Shown in pieces: positions 42,496-50,852 of a DNA stretch of 64,000 nucleotides (positions are counted from its first letter, which is position 1; the number at the start of each line of letters is the position of its first letter). The DNA is from Sulfitobacter litoralis (GTDB taxonomy: Bacteria; Pseudomonadota; Alphaproteobacteria; Rhodobacterales; Rhodobacteraceae), in the NCBI RefSeq assembly GCF_900103185.1, contig NZ_FNJD01000008.1, positions 81,156 through 145,155 of the forward strand. Reading direction: 5' to 3'. The notes under the pieces are model-generated. The model ran no database searches and was not told the origin of the DNA. It saw nothing but the letters and a program-made list of their open reading frames with translations. A program made the translations under genes and the position numbers.

Positions 42496-43975
42496 TGACC
42501 TGCGCGACCCCAAGCCCGAAAAAATCCGCTGCGATGCCTGTCCGGTGATGTGTTTCATCGCCGACGGCAAATCCGGTGCCTGCGACCGCTACGCCAATCA
42601 CGCGGGCGAGCTGGTGCGGCTTGACCCGCTGACCGTAATCCAGTCAGGGGCCAAGGCCGTGGCCTTTCTGGATCAGGGCGACAATGCGCAGGATTGGGAC
42701 GGCGACGTGATTCAGGGCGGGCGCGATTTCGTGACGGCCGTGGGGGCGGGGACCACCTACCCTGACTATAAACCCGCGCCCTTCATCGTCAGCCAAGAGG
42801 TCGAGGGCGTGGACATGATCACTGTCGTGACCGAAGGCATTTTTTCGTACTGCGGGGTCAAGGTGAAGATCGACACCGACCGCCACATCGGCGACGAACG
42901 CGCCGTGGTGCGGGCAGGCGGAGAAGCGATCGGCCACGTCATGACCTCGGAATACGGGTCCAAGATGCTTTCTTTGGGCGGGGTCGAACACCTGACCGGC
43001 GGCTCCAAGAAAGAAGGCCGCGTCACCTGTGACGCGCTGCTGCGCCTGTGCAACCGTGAACCCGTCGAGGTCACAATCGACGGCGGCGTCACCATGGTGG
43101 TTGAGGCGGGCAAAGCGCCAATTATCAACGGCACGCCAGAAAAGCTGATGCGGGTCGGGTGCGGGTCGGCGACCATCGGGATGTTTGCCAAACAATGGTA
43201 CGGGCATGTGGACGAGGTGGTGGTCGTCGATGATCACATCACAGGCGTGCTGACCGAACACGAGGCCGGCAAGGGGCTGGATATGACCCCCTCTGGCATC
43301 CGCGTGAACGGGCGGCGGTCGACGCCGGGGCGGTATTTTCAAGTCGCGGACCCCGGTACCGGGTGGGGTGGCACCGACGTCGAAGACCCGTTGACCATCC
43401 TGCGCGACGCCGATCCGAAACGCGCTTGGCCCGGGTTGCGTCTGCTGATGATCTCTACTACGGGCGAGCAATGGGCGTATTTCACGTTGGATGATGAACT
43501 TGTCCCTCAACCCGCCGAGATCACGCCTGAGCTGTTGGTCGTCGCCGACCGCATCGCCGAGAATTGCGAACCCTCGCTCTGTTCGGTGCTGTTCATGGGG
43601 GGGGCCGGCGGCAGCCTGCGCGCGGGCGTAACGGAAAACCCCGTGCGTCTGACGCGGTCGGTCAAGGAATCCCTGACCCATGTGTCCTGCGGCGGCGCCG
43701 AGGCCTATGTCTGGCCGGGAGGCGGCATAACCGTCATGGTGGATGTCATGGATATGCCCACAAACTCCTTTGGCTATGTGCCCACGCCTGCGCTGGTCGC
43801 CCCCATCGAATTCACCCTGCGCCGCGAGGATTACGGCACGCTTGGCGGGCATATGGAGCATATCCAGCCCGTGCGTGATGTGGTCACCGATGACGTACGG
43901 CGGGTGGCACAACAGCTGTTACAACCAGATCCGAACGCGCGGGAAAACTATGGCTGGTCGAAGGACGAGACATGA
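42488..43975 (+). CDS. hnr: 6-hydroxynicotinate reductase homologue (iron-sulfur flavoprotein)
   Basis: 495 aa, the length of E. barkeri Hnr, which reduces 6-hydroxynicotinate to tetrahydro-6-oxonicotinate and was described with covalently bound flavin plus [2Fe-2S] and [4Fe-4S] clusters. Here an N-terminal Cys cluster C15, C18, C22 and C32 (RCDACPVMC) and later Cys in SYCGVK, VTCDALLRLC, VGCGSA, NCEPSLCS and VSCGGA can hold clusters. A canonical ApbE target [S/T]GA[S/T] is not present; LTGGS is the nearest. Next to an enamidase and a hydroxylase, the assignment is well supported, but the true ring substrate could be another N-heterocycle. Confidence 0.8.
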   Translation: MPDDLRDPKPEKIRCDACPVMCFIADGKSGACDRYANHAGELVRLDPLTVIQSGAKAVAFLDQGDNAQDWDGDVIQGGRDFVTAVGAGTTYPDYKPAPFIVSQEVEGVDMITVVTEGIFSYCGVKVKIDTDRHIGDERAVVRAGGEAIGHVMTSEYGSKMLSLGGVEHLTGGSKKEGRVTCDALLRLCNREPVEVTIDGGVTMVVEAGKAPIINGTPEKLMRVGCGSATIGMFAKQWYGHVDEVVVVDDHITGVLTEHEAGKGLDMTPSGIRVNGRRSTPGRYFQVADPGTGWGGTDVEDPLTILRDADPKRAWPGLRLLMISTTGEQWAYFTLDDELVPQPAEITPELLVVADRIAENCEPSLCSVLFMGGAGGSLRAGVTENPVRLTRSVKESLTHVSCGGAEAYVWPGGGITVMVDVMDMPTNSFGYVPTPALVAPIEFTLRREDYGTLGGHMEHIQPVRDVVTDDVRRVAQQLLQPDPNARENYGWSKDET

Positions 43976-44820
43976 CGGCACAGGCGGCGTATCTATCCGG
44001 CGGCAGGCTGCATCTGTCCCACGGCCCGATTGACCTGATCATCGGGGCAGATGGCGCGCGCGATGTGGCGTTTCAGGCGGCGTTTGATCGCTTTAGCACT
44101 GTTCTATCTGAGCTAACCGCAGAGCTGCCCCTGCTGCGCCGCCCTGTCGACAGCAAACCAAAAGGCAAGATCGCCCGCGCGATGTACCGCGCCGCCTTGC
44201 CCTATGCCGACGGGCTGACCACGCCGATGATCTGCGTCGCCGGTGCCGTCGCGGCAGAGGTATTGTCGGCCATGGTGGATGCCTCCAATCTGACCCGCGC
44301 CTATGTGAACAACGGTGGCGATATCGCGCTGCATCTGACCGAGGGCGCGCGCTTTGACGTGGGTATTGCGGGGCTGGACGGGCGGTCGCTTGGCAGCGTC
44401 ACGATCCGCAGCAGTGACCCCATTCGCGGCATCGCCACCAGCGGGCAGGGCGGGCGTAGCCAGTCCTTGGGCATCGCCGACAGTGTGACCGTGCTGGCCC
44501 GATCCGCCGCGATGGCCGATGCGGCGGCGACGAGGCTGGGAAATGCCGTTGATCTGCCCGCCCATCCCGCGATCCGGCGTAGCCCCGCCAACCAGTTGCA
44601 CGAAGACAGCGACCTTGGTGCGGCCCCAGTGGTTACCCATGTCGGGCCGCTCTCCCCTGCCGATGCTAACCACGCCCTCAATGCAGGCGCGACAGCGGCG
44701 CAGGGTTTGCGCGACCGTGGCCTCATCTCTGCCGCTGCACTGTTCCTGCGCGACCAACATACTGTCATCGGCCTGCCCGAAACTCTGAAATCCCTAACGA
44801 AAGCCCCCGAACATGCCTGA
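43972..44820 (+). CDS. UPF0280 family protein with ApbE-like signature, candidate flavin transferase
   Basis: 282 aa; ATGA overlap with the reductase gene. UPF0280 proteins are placed in the ApbE-like fold superfamily. The chain shows AYVNNGGDIALHLTEGARFDVGIAG (short form NNGGDIALHL), closely like the ApbE GGDI segment that binds Mg-FAD, and MADAAATRLGNAV like the later ApbE AD..(S/A)T motif. No lipobox or export signal, so it acts in the cytoplasm. As Hnr is reported to contain covalent flavin, this gene is a good candidate to attach it. That activity has not been shown as far as I know. Confidence 0.8.
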   Translation: MTAQAAYLSGGRLHLSHGPIDLIIGADGARDVAFQAAFDRFSTVLSELTAELPLLRRPVDSKPKGKIARAMYRAALPYADGLTTPMICVAGAVAAEVLSAMVDASNLTRAYVNNGGDIALHLTEGARFDVGIAGLDGRSLGSVTIRSSDPIRGIATSGQGGRSQSLGIADSVTVLARSAAMADAAATRLGNAVDLPAHPAIRRSPANQLHEDSDLGAAPVVTHVGPLSPADANHALNAGATAAQGLRDRGLISAAALFLRDQHTVIGLPETLKSLTKAPEHA

Positions 44821-45397
44821 GGTTATGACCCGCAAAATCGTCACCAGCGTCGAAGAGATTTTCCACGAAGGCGGCCCCCCCGCCAATACGCCGCTGAAAC
44901 GCGGGTCGGTCATGGCTGTGATCCAAAACCCCTATGCAGGCTCTTATATCGAGGACATCCAGCCCTTTATGGAAGACCTCAAACCGCTGGGGGTCGCGAT
45001 GGCGCAAAAGCTGCTGGCGGCGCTCGGGGTCGAGGCCGCACAGATCGAAGGATACGGCAAAGGCAGCATCGTCGGCACGGGCGGAGAGTTGGAGCACGGT
45101 GCGCTCTGGCACGCGCCGGGCGGCTATGCGATGCGCGATGTATTGGGCGGATCGAAGGCGATTGTGCCGTCCACGAAAAAGGTCGGCGCGGCGGGGGTCA
45201 GGCTCGATGTACCCGTCACCCATGTCGACGCGTCCTATGTCCGCAGCCACTTTGATTCAATCGAGGTCGGCCTGAACGACAGCCCGCGCGCCGATGAAAT
45301 GGCTGTGATCCTTGTGATGACCACAGGGGCACGTATCCACAACCGCGCGGGCGGGTTGGATGCAAAGGAAATCGAAGGAAAGGATGGCCTGAGATGA
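44813..45397 (+). CDS. DUF1185/'amino acid synthesis' family protein, copy 1
   Basis: 194 aa, same length as its neighbour. Conserved blocks: NPYAGSYIEDIQP, GKGSIVGTGGELEHG, VPSTKKVG, DVPVTHVDASYVRSHFDSIEV and a final EGKDGLR. No known catalytic motif beyond conserved Glu, His, Asp and Arg. Its start overlaps the UPF0280 stop by 8 bp and it overlaps the second copy by 4 bp. The family name does not rest on proven activity. The position after a ring reductase suggests a role in the same pathway. Confidence 0.82.
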   Translation: MPEVMTRKIVTSVEEIFHEGGPPANTPLKRGSVMAVIQNPYAGSYIEDIQPFMEDLKPLGVAMAQKLLAALGVEAAQIEGYGKGSIVGTGGELEHGALWHAPGGYAMRDVLGGSKAIVPSTKKVGAAGVRLDVPVTHVDASYVRSHFDSIEVGLNDSPRADEMAVILVMTTGARIHNRAGGLDAKEIEGKDGLR

Positions 45398-45978
45398 GCG
45401 CCGAAATCCGCAAGATCGCCGTTTGGGTCGAAGAGACACACCGCGAGATCGGGCGGCAGATATCGCCGCCGACGCGCAAGGCTGTCGCCGTGGCCGTGAT
45501 CAAAAACCCCTTTGTAGGCTCTTATACCGAAGACCTGACCCCACTGATGGATATCGGTGCAGAGCTCGGGGGACTGCTGGGTGATAAATGTGTCGCGGCA
45601 CTTGGCATCACCCCCGCGCAGGCCGAAAGCTATGGCAAGGCCGCAATGGTTGGCGAAGGCGGAGAGTTGGAACACGCCGCCGCCATCCTGCACCCGAAAC
45701 TCGGCGCACCGCTACGGGTTGCGGTAGAAAAGGGGGCAGCACTGGTGCCGTCGTCAAAAAAGATGGGCGGGCCGGGGCAAGTGTTGGACGTGCCGCTGGG
45801 GCACAAAGACGCCGCCTATGTGCGCAGTCATTTCGACGGGATAGAGGTCCGGTTGAACGATGCGCCGCGCGCAGGCGAGATACTGGTGGCCGTGGCTGTC
45901 ACAGATTCTGGGCGCCCCTTGCCCCGTGTCGGTGGGCTGACCCACGCAGACGCCGAAGGCAAAGATGGCCTGCGTTAG
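45394..45978 (+). CDS. DUF1185/'amino acid synthesis' family protein, copy 2
   Basis: 194 aa paralogue of the preceding gene: NPFVGSYTEDLTP, GKAAMVGEGGELEHA, VPSSKKMG, DVPLGHKDAAYVRSHFDGIEV and EGKDGLR align without gaps at the ends. Differences concentrate between these blocks (for example AAAILHPKLGAPLRVAVEKG versus GALWHAPGGYAMRDVLGGSK), so the two may form a heteromer with divided roles. Last gene of the operon, 3 bp from the convergent MarR gene. Confidence 0.82.
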   Translation: MSAEIRKIAVWVEETHREIGRQISPPTRKAVAVAVIKNPFVGSYTEDLTPLMDIGAELGGLLGDKCVAALGITPAQAESYGKAAMVGEGGELEHAAAILHPKLGAPLRVAVEKGAALVPSSKKMGGPGQVLDVPLGHKDAAYVRSHFDGIEVRLNDAPRAGEILVAVAVTDSGRPLPRVGGLTHADAEGKDGLR

Positions 45979-45981
45979 AGC

Positions 45982-46419
45982 CTAGAGTTTTTCGAGCAGG
46001 GCCAGCAGTCGGTCGACCTCGCGCGGGGTGAGGTTGCCGACTGTCTCGGCCGAGATTTCCTGCGCCGTGGCAATCGCCTTGGCCGTCACCGCGATCCCCT
46101 CGTCGGTCAGCGAAATTTCCAGCCGCCGCATGTCGGTCTTTGACGGGGTGGAATGGACCAAACCCTTTTTACGCAAACGGTCGATCACCCCTTTGGTGGT
46201 CGCTGCATCCATCCCGACCAGACGCCCCAAGTGGTTCTGGCTGATCCGCGCCTCGTCGCGCAGTTTGGCCAGCACCGCAAACTGTGTTGGGGTGATGTCG
46301 GGCATCCGTCGGTTGAAAATCTCAAGGTGACGCTGGTTCGCAAGGCGCAGCTTGAACCCGATCTGTTGCTCTAGCGCATAGTCCGCGTTCAGGGTCAGGT
46401 CTTGTGTGGTTTCAACCAA
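45982..46419 (-). CDS. MarR-family transcriptional regulator
   Basis: 145 aa. Winged helix with FAVLAKLRDEARISQNHLGRLVGMDAATTKGVIDRLRKKGLV (short: DAATTKGVIDRLRKKGLV) and the wing STPSKTDMRRLEISLTDEG. MarR proteins of this style repress aromatic catabolic genes and release DNA on binding an aromatic ligand. Convergent with the reductive operon and divergent from the Rieske gene, with an inverted repeat in the divergent region. It probably controls the Rieske-importer operon and possibly the reductive cluster. Confidence 0.9.
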   Translation of the reverse strand: MVETTQDLTLNADYALEQQIGFKLRLANQRHLEIFNRRMPDITPTQFAVLAKLRDEARISQNHLGRLVGMDAATTKGVIDRLRKKGLVHSTPSKTDMRRLEISLTDEGIAVTAKAIATAQEISAETVGNLTPREVDRLLALLEKL

Positions 46420-46516
46420 GGTTCTTATCCAGTGTTCTGGGGGTCAATGCGTATTGATTAGGCACTATCATCCCACGGTTTCCATCTGGGGTCTATATCA
46501 GATGGGCGACAAGAAT

Positions 46517-46534
46517 TTGTTTGACAGCTAACAA
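46517..46534. promoter_or_regulatory. Inverted repeat over a -35 box, candidate MarR operator
   Basis: TTGTT-8 bp-AACAA (46517-46534). The repeat contains TTGACA (46521-46526), which could be the -35 box of the Rieske gene promoter, 45 bp before the start codon at 46579. A MarR dimer here would block transcription. Confidence 0.5.
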
Positions 46535-46578
46535 GTTTCTGGTCCTTCATGAACCTGTGAAAAGCAAGGAGTGAGAAG

Positions 46579-47646
46579 ATGTCCTTTGTCAGAAACGCTT
46601 GGTACGTTGCCGGGTGGTCCACCGACTTTGGTGATGATCTGGTGCCGCTGACACTGCTTGCGCAAAACCTTGTAGTCTACCGCACCAGCAAAGGCCAGAT
46701 CGCCGCGCTCGAAGATCGCTGTCCGCACCGCTTGCTGCCGCTGTCCAAGGGCAAACGCATCGGCGACACCATTCAATGCGGCTATCACGGCATGACCTTT
46801 GGCGCGGACGGGGCCTGCGTGCGGGTGCCGGGGCAATCGAACCTGCCCAAATCAGCCTATGTGGAAAGCTACCCGGTGCTGGAACGCCACGGCATCGTGT
46901 TTATCTGGATGGGCGACGCCGACAAGGCAGACCCCGCGCTGGCCTTTGACTTGCCCGAGCTGGGTCAGGAGGGGTGGCACATCCACCACGGCGACAAGCT
47001 GCATATTCAAGCCAACTACCTGAATGTGGCCGAAAACCTTGTAGACCCTGCGCATGTCAGCTTTGTCCACCCGACGACACTTGGCAACGCCGCCTCTGAA
47101 AACGTGCCGGTGCATGTGAAAACCGCTGACGAGGTGATCGTGGCATGGCGCTGGATCAGAGATGCGGAGCCCATCGGCTTTTTCAAAAAATTCGGCGGCT
47201 TTACCGGCAACGTAGACCGTTGGCACTATTACTATCTGCACATGCCTTCGACCGCCGTCATTGACTTTGGGTCGTCCGACGCAAAGCTTGAACTTCCCGA
47301 AGATCAGCGCAACAAAGGCGTGCGTATCTTTGCGCTCCATTTCGTCACACCCGTGACAGAGGACTATACGATCGACCACTGGATGCACCTGCGCAACACC
47401 GCCCTTGGCGATGACGCCGCGTCGGACCAAATGGACGCGATGTTCCGCGTTGCATTTGCCGAGGACAAGGCGATTTTGGAAGCCGTCCACCAAGAAGAGC
47501 AGCGCCCCCAAAAACGCAAACCCATTCGCATCGCCATCGACAAAGCACCCAATGTCTACCGTAAACGCATCCGCGACCGGATCGAGGCAGAGGCGACGGA
47601 TGATCTGGGCGACCCTGTCGCACCGGTGTTTGTCCAACACGATTGA
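46579..47646 (+). CDS. Rieske non-haem iron oxygenase (vanillate O-demethylase oxygenase-like)
   Basis: 355 aa. Rieske ligands in CPHRLLPL and CGYHGMTFG (near residues 47 and 66) and the mononuclear iron site NVAENLVDPAHVSFVH (two His and Asp). The domain layout is VanA/phthalate-type, a single-subunit alpha3 oxygenase that demethylates or hydroxylates an aromatic acid. A VanB-like reductase with its own ferredoxin domain is absent; the FNR at 38019 lacks a [2Fe-2S] domain. The gene precedes the second Liv importer by 54 bp and may act on the compound it brings in. Confidence 0.92.
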   Translation: MSFVRNAWYVAGWSTDFGDDLVPLTLLAQNLVVYRTSKGQIAALEDRCPHRLLPLSKGKRIGDTIQCGYHGMTFGADGACVRVPGQSNLPKSAYVESYPVLERHGIVFIWMGDADKADPALAFDLPELGQEGWHIHHGDKLHIQANYLNVAENLVDPAHVSFVHPTTLGNAASENVPVHVKTADEVIVAWRWIRDAEPIGFFKKFGGFTGNVDRWHYYYLHMPSTAVIDFGSSDAKLELPEDQRNKGVRIFALHFVTPVTEDYTIDHWMHLRNTALGDDAASDQMDAMFRVAFAEDKAILEAVHQEEQRPQKRKPIRIAIDKAPNVYRKRIRDRIEAEATDDLGDPVAPVFVQHD

Positions 47647-47700
47647 TCTAAAAAATAAAGCCGCAAAAGACGGCACACCCCAACACGAGAGGACCATCAC

Positions 47701-48918
47701 ATGAACAGAAAGACATTCCTGAACAGCGTCATAGGGGCCTTTGCCCTTGGCGTCACCGGCTTCGCTGCGTCAGCGCAATCGGGCGAGCCGATCAAGGTCG
47801 GCGAGATCAACCACTACAAGCGCATGGCCGCTTTTGCGGAGCCTTACAAACAGGGTATCGAACTGGCGCTTGAGGAAATCAACGCCGATGGAGGTGTACT
47901 GGATCGCCCGCTTGAATTCATCTTCCGCGACGATCAAGGCGACCCCGGTGAAGCGATCAAAATCGCCGAAGAGCTGATGACCAGCGAAGGCACCGTGATG
48001 ATCACCGGTTCGATCCTGTCGAATGTCGGCTTGGCGATCTCCTCGGTCGCGGCGGAAAAGGGCTGGGTTTACCTTGCGGCCGAACCGCTGGCTGACGCGC
48101 TAACCTGGAGCCAAGGCAACCCCTGGACCTTCCGCCTGCGGACCTCGACCTATATGCAGGCCGCGATGCTGGCGGAACAGGCCGCCAAGACCGATGCGCT
48201 GAAATACGCGACCATCGCGCCGAACTATGCCTACGGCAAAGACGCCGTTGCCGCGTTCAAAGAGGTGCTGACCCAGCTGAAGCCAGAAGTCGAATTCGTC
48301 GGAGAGCAATGGCCCGCGCTGTTCAAGATCGATGCCGGTGCCGAGGTACAAGCGCTGGAGCGGTCCAAACCCGACGCGATCTATAACGTGACCTTCGGCC
48401 CTGACCTTGCGAAATTCGTCCGCGAAGGCACCACCCGCGGTCTGTTCGACGGCCGCACCGTCTATGGCCTGCTGTCGGGCGAACCGGAATACCTAGAGCC
48501 ACTGGCTGATGAAGCCCCCGAAGGCTGGGTCGTGACCGGCTATCCTTGGTACGACTTCACCGAAGAAGACGGCGCGAACAAACTCTTTGTTGACGGCTAT
48601 CAGGCGAAATTTGACGAAACGCCAAAGCTCGGCTCGCTTGTGGGCTACATGACCGCGCAAAGCATCGCCGCGGCGATCAGCAAAGCCGGTTCGACTGAAA
48701 GCGACGCGATCCGTATGGCCTTTGAAGGTTTGGACGTGGCGACGCCCGTGGGCGACATCACCTTCCGCGAGATCGACAATCAGGCCACCATGGGGGCCTT
48801 TGTTGGGAAAACCATGCTCAAGGATGGGGCAGGCGTTATGACCGACTGGACCTATCTGGACGGTGCCGACTACCTGCCGTCAGACGAAGAAGTGACGAAA
48901 CTGCGTCCGGCAGAATAA
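47701..48918 (+). CDS. Branched-chain-type ABC importer, periplasmic binding protein
   Basis: 405 aa. Signal peptide 1-25 (FAASAQ). Mature KVGEINHYKRMAAFAEPYKQ departs from the common FSLSG-like opening of amino acid binders, suggesting a different ligand, such as an aromatic acid. Other marks: GSILSNVGLAISSVA and PNYAYGKDAV. Placed after a Rieske oxygenase and before a fused permease. Only 35% or so of Liv-type binding proteins can be assigned a ligand by eye, so none is given. Confidence 0.92.
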   Translation: MNRKTFLNSVIGAFALGVTGFAASAQSGEPIKVGEINHYKRMAAFAEPYKQGIELALEEINADGGVLDRPLEFIFRDDQGDPGEAIKIAEELMTSEGTVMITGSILSNVGLAISSVAAEKGWVYLAAEPLADALTWSQGNPWTFRLRTSTYMQAAMLAEQAAKTDALKYATIAPNYAYGKDAVAAFKEVLTQLKPEVEFVGEQWPALFKIDAGAEVQALERSKPDAIYNVTFGPDLAKFVREGTTRGLFDGRTVYGLLSGEPEYLEPLADEAPEGWVVTGYPWYDFTEEDGANKLFVDGYQAKFDETPKLGSLVGYMTAQSIAAAISKAGSTESDAIRMAFEGLDVATPVGDITFREIDNQATMGAFVGKTMLKDGAGVMTDWTYLDGADYLPSDEEVTKLRPAE

Positions 48919-48927
48919 CCCGGACCC

Positions 48928-48956
48928 GCTGCCTAGGGGGGAGGCTCCCTTGGCAG
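48928..48956 (+). other. Intercistronic hairpin between binding protein and permease
   Basis: GCTGCC (48928-48933) and GGCAGC (48951-48956) form the base of a longer G/C-rich hairpin (AGGG with CCCT above). It is placed as in the first importer, 10 bp after the binding-protein stop. It likely stabilises that mRNA. Confidence 0.55.
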
Positions 48957-48989
48957 CACTGACCCCCTCCCTAATATCAAGAGGTGCCC

Positions 48990-50852
48990 ATGGGCCTTTT
49001 TATCGCACAGATTCTGACTGGGCTTGCCAATGCGGGTGCGCTCTTCATGGTTGCCTCTGGGCTGTCGCTGATCTTTGGCGTCACACGGGTGGTGAATTTT
49101 GCCCACGGGTCGTTCTACATGCTGGGCGCCTATGTCGGCTATTCGCTGATGCAAGTGCTGCCCGGCATGGTCGGTTTTTGGGGTGCGATCTTGCTGGCGG
49201 GGCTGATCGTCGGCGTGATCGGCGTGATCGTCGAGATCTGCGTGCTGCGACCTGTCTATAGCGCGCCTGAGCTGTTCCAACTGGTCGCGACCTTTGGCGT
49301 CATCCTAGTCATACAGGATCTGGCGCTGATGATCTGGGGACCGACCGATCTGCTGGGGCCGCGCGCGCCGGGGCTCAAAGGGGTGATCCGCATCATGGGC
49401 GAACCCGTACCGCAATATGACATCGCGTTGATCATCATCACGCCCTTTGTCGCCTTCGCCCTGTGGTACCTGATCACGAAAACCCGCGTCGGCACCTTGG
49501 TGCGCGCCGCCACCCAAGACCGCGAGATGGTCGGTGCCCTTGGCGTCAATCAGGCTTGGCTGTTTACGGGCGTCTTCTTTCTGGGCTGTGCGCTTGCAGG
49601 GCTTGGCGGCGCGTTGCAACTGCCCAAAGGCGGTGCTGATTTGCTGATGGATTTCAGTATCATCGGGTCGGTCTTTGTGGTCGTGGTCATCGGCGGCATG
49701 GGGTCGCTGCCAGGGGCCTATCTGGCGGCAGTGATCATTTCGGTCCTGAACGTCTTTGGCGTGACCTATGCGCCGCAATCGACGCTTGTTCTAATGTTCG
49801 TCGTCATGGTGATCGTCCTCATGTTCCGCCCCTTCGGTTTGCTGGGAAAAGAGGAAATCGCAGGCGAGCACGGCCAGACCGGAGAGCCGGAACGCCCGAT
49901 CAAACCCGCTGGCAACCGCGTACGGATGCTGGTGACTGCCGGGTTAGTCCTTCTTGCGCTGCTGCCGTTCTACAGTGGTAACTTCGCCGTGGTGCTGGTG
50001 ACGGACATCATGATCTTCTGTCTCTTTGCCGCCTCGCTGCACTTCATGCTCGGGCAGGGCGGATTGGTCAGCTTTGGCCATGCGGCCTTCTTTGGCGGCG
50101 GTGCCTATGCCGCGGCGCTATTCGTCACCTATGCCGACACCCCGATGGAGCTGGCGCTGGTGCTGGCCCCCATTTGTGCGGGTCTTGCCGCTGTGGTGAT
50201 TGGATGGGTCTGCCTGCGGTCGACCGGTGTCTATTTCGCCATGCTCACGCTGGCCTTCGGGCAACTGCTCTGGAGCCTTGCGTTCCAGTGGGGCGATGTG
50301 ACGGGGGGCGACGACGGGCTGGTCAACATCTGGCCGTCCGATTGGGCGTCGGACAATGACGTGTATTACTACCTCGCTTTCGTCTTTTGCATCGGGGGCA
50401 TCCTGCTGCTGCGCCAAGCCGCACACGCGCCCTTTGGCTATGCCATGCGCGCAGCACGCGACAGTGCGCGTCAGGCCGAAGCAATGGGGATCAACACCAA
50501 GCGCATCCAGTGGGTCGCCTTTACCTTTGCGGGTATCATGGCGGGTCTGGCCGGCGGGTTGTTCGTCTTTTCCAAAGGCAGCATCTTCCCGAACGAGCTT
50601 GAGACCGCACGCAGTTTTGACGCGCTGATCGTGGTGTTCTTGGGCGGAGTGAAAACACTGGCCGGGGGCTGGGTTGGTGGTGCGTTCTTTGAAGGTGTCA
50701 AAGACTACCTGACCCGTTTCGAATATTGGCGCCTCGCCTTGGGCCTGCTGATCATCTTTGTCGTGATCCTTGGCCCCGAAGGCATCGTCGGATCGCTGCG
50801 CAAAGCGGGCGAACGCATCGGCCTGCTGAAAACACCGGAGGACGCGAAATGA
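48990..50852 (+). CDS. Fused LivH-LivM ABC importer permease
   Basis: 620 aa with two permease domains. N-terminal half: ALFMVASGLSLIFGVTRVVNFAHGSFYMLGAYVG (LivH; short NFAHGSFYMLGAY). A polar linker around residues 285-310 leads to the LivM half with FAASLHFMLGQGGLVSFGHAAFFGGGAY and ARDSARQAEAMGINTKRIQW. ATG 48990 is preferred over GTG 48984 because AAGAGG gives suitable spacing. The first importer of the window keeps the halves separate. Confidence 0.93.
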   Translation: MGLFIAQILTGLANAGALFMVASGLSLIFGVTRVVNFAHGSFYMLGAYVGYSLMQVLPGMVGFWGAILLAGLIVGVIGVIVEICVLRPVYSAPELFQLVATFGVILVIQDLALMIWGPTDLLGPRAPGLKGVIRIMGEPVPQYDIALIIITPFVAFALWYLITKTRVGTLVRAATQDREMVGALGVNQAWLFTGVFFLGCALAGLGGALQLPKGGADLLMDFSIIGSVFVVVVIGGMGSLPGAYLAAVIISVLNVFGVTYAPQSTLVLMFVVMVIVLMFRPFGLLGKEEIAGEHGQTGEPERPIKPAGNRVRMLVTAGLVLLALLPFYSGNFAVVLVTDIMIFCLFAASLHFMLGQGGLVSFGHAAFFGGGAYAAALFVTYADTPMELALVLAPICAGLAAVVIGWVCLRSTGVYFAMLTLAFGQLLWSLAFQWGDVTGGDDGLVNIWPSDWASDNDVYYYLAFVFCIGGILLLRQAAHAPFGYAMRAARDSARQAEAMGINTKRIQWVAFTFAGIMAGLAGGLFVFSKGSIFPNELETARSFDALIVVFLGGVKTLAGGWVGGAFFEGVKDYLTRFEYWRLALGLLIIFVVILGPEGIVGSLRKAGERIGLLKTPEDAK

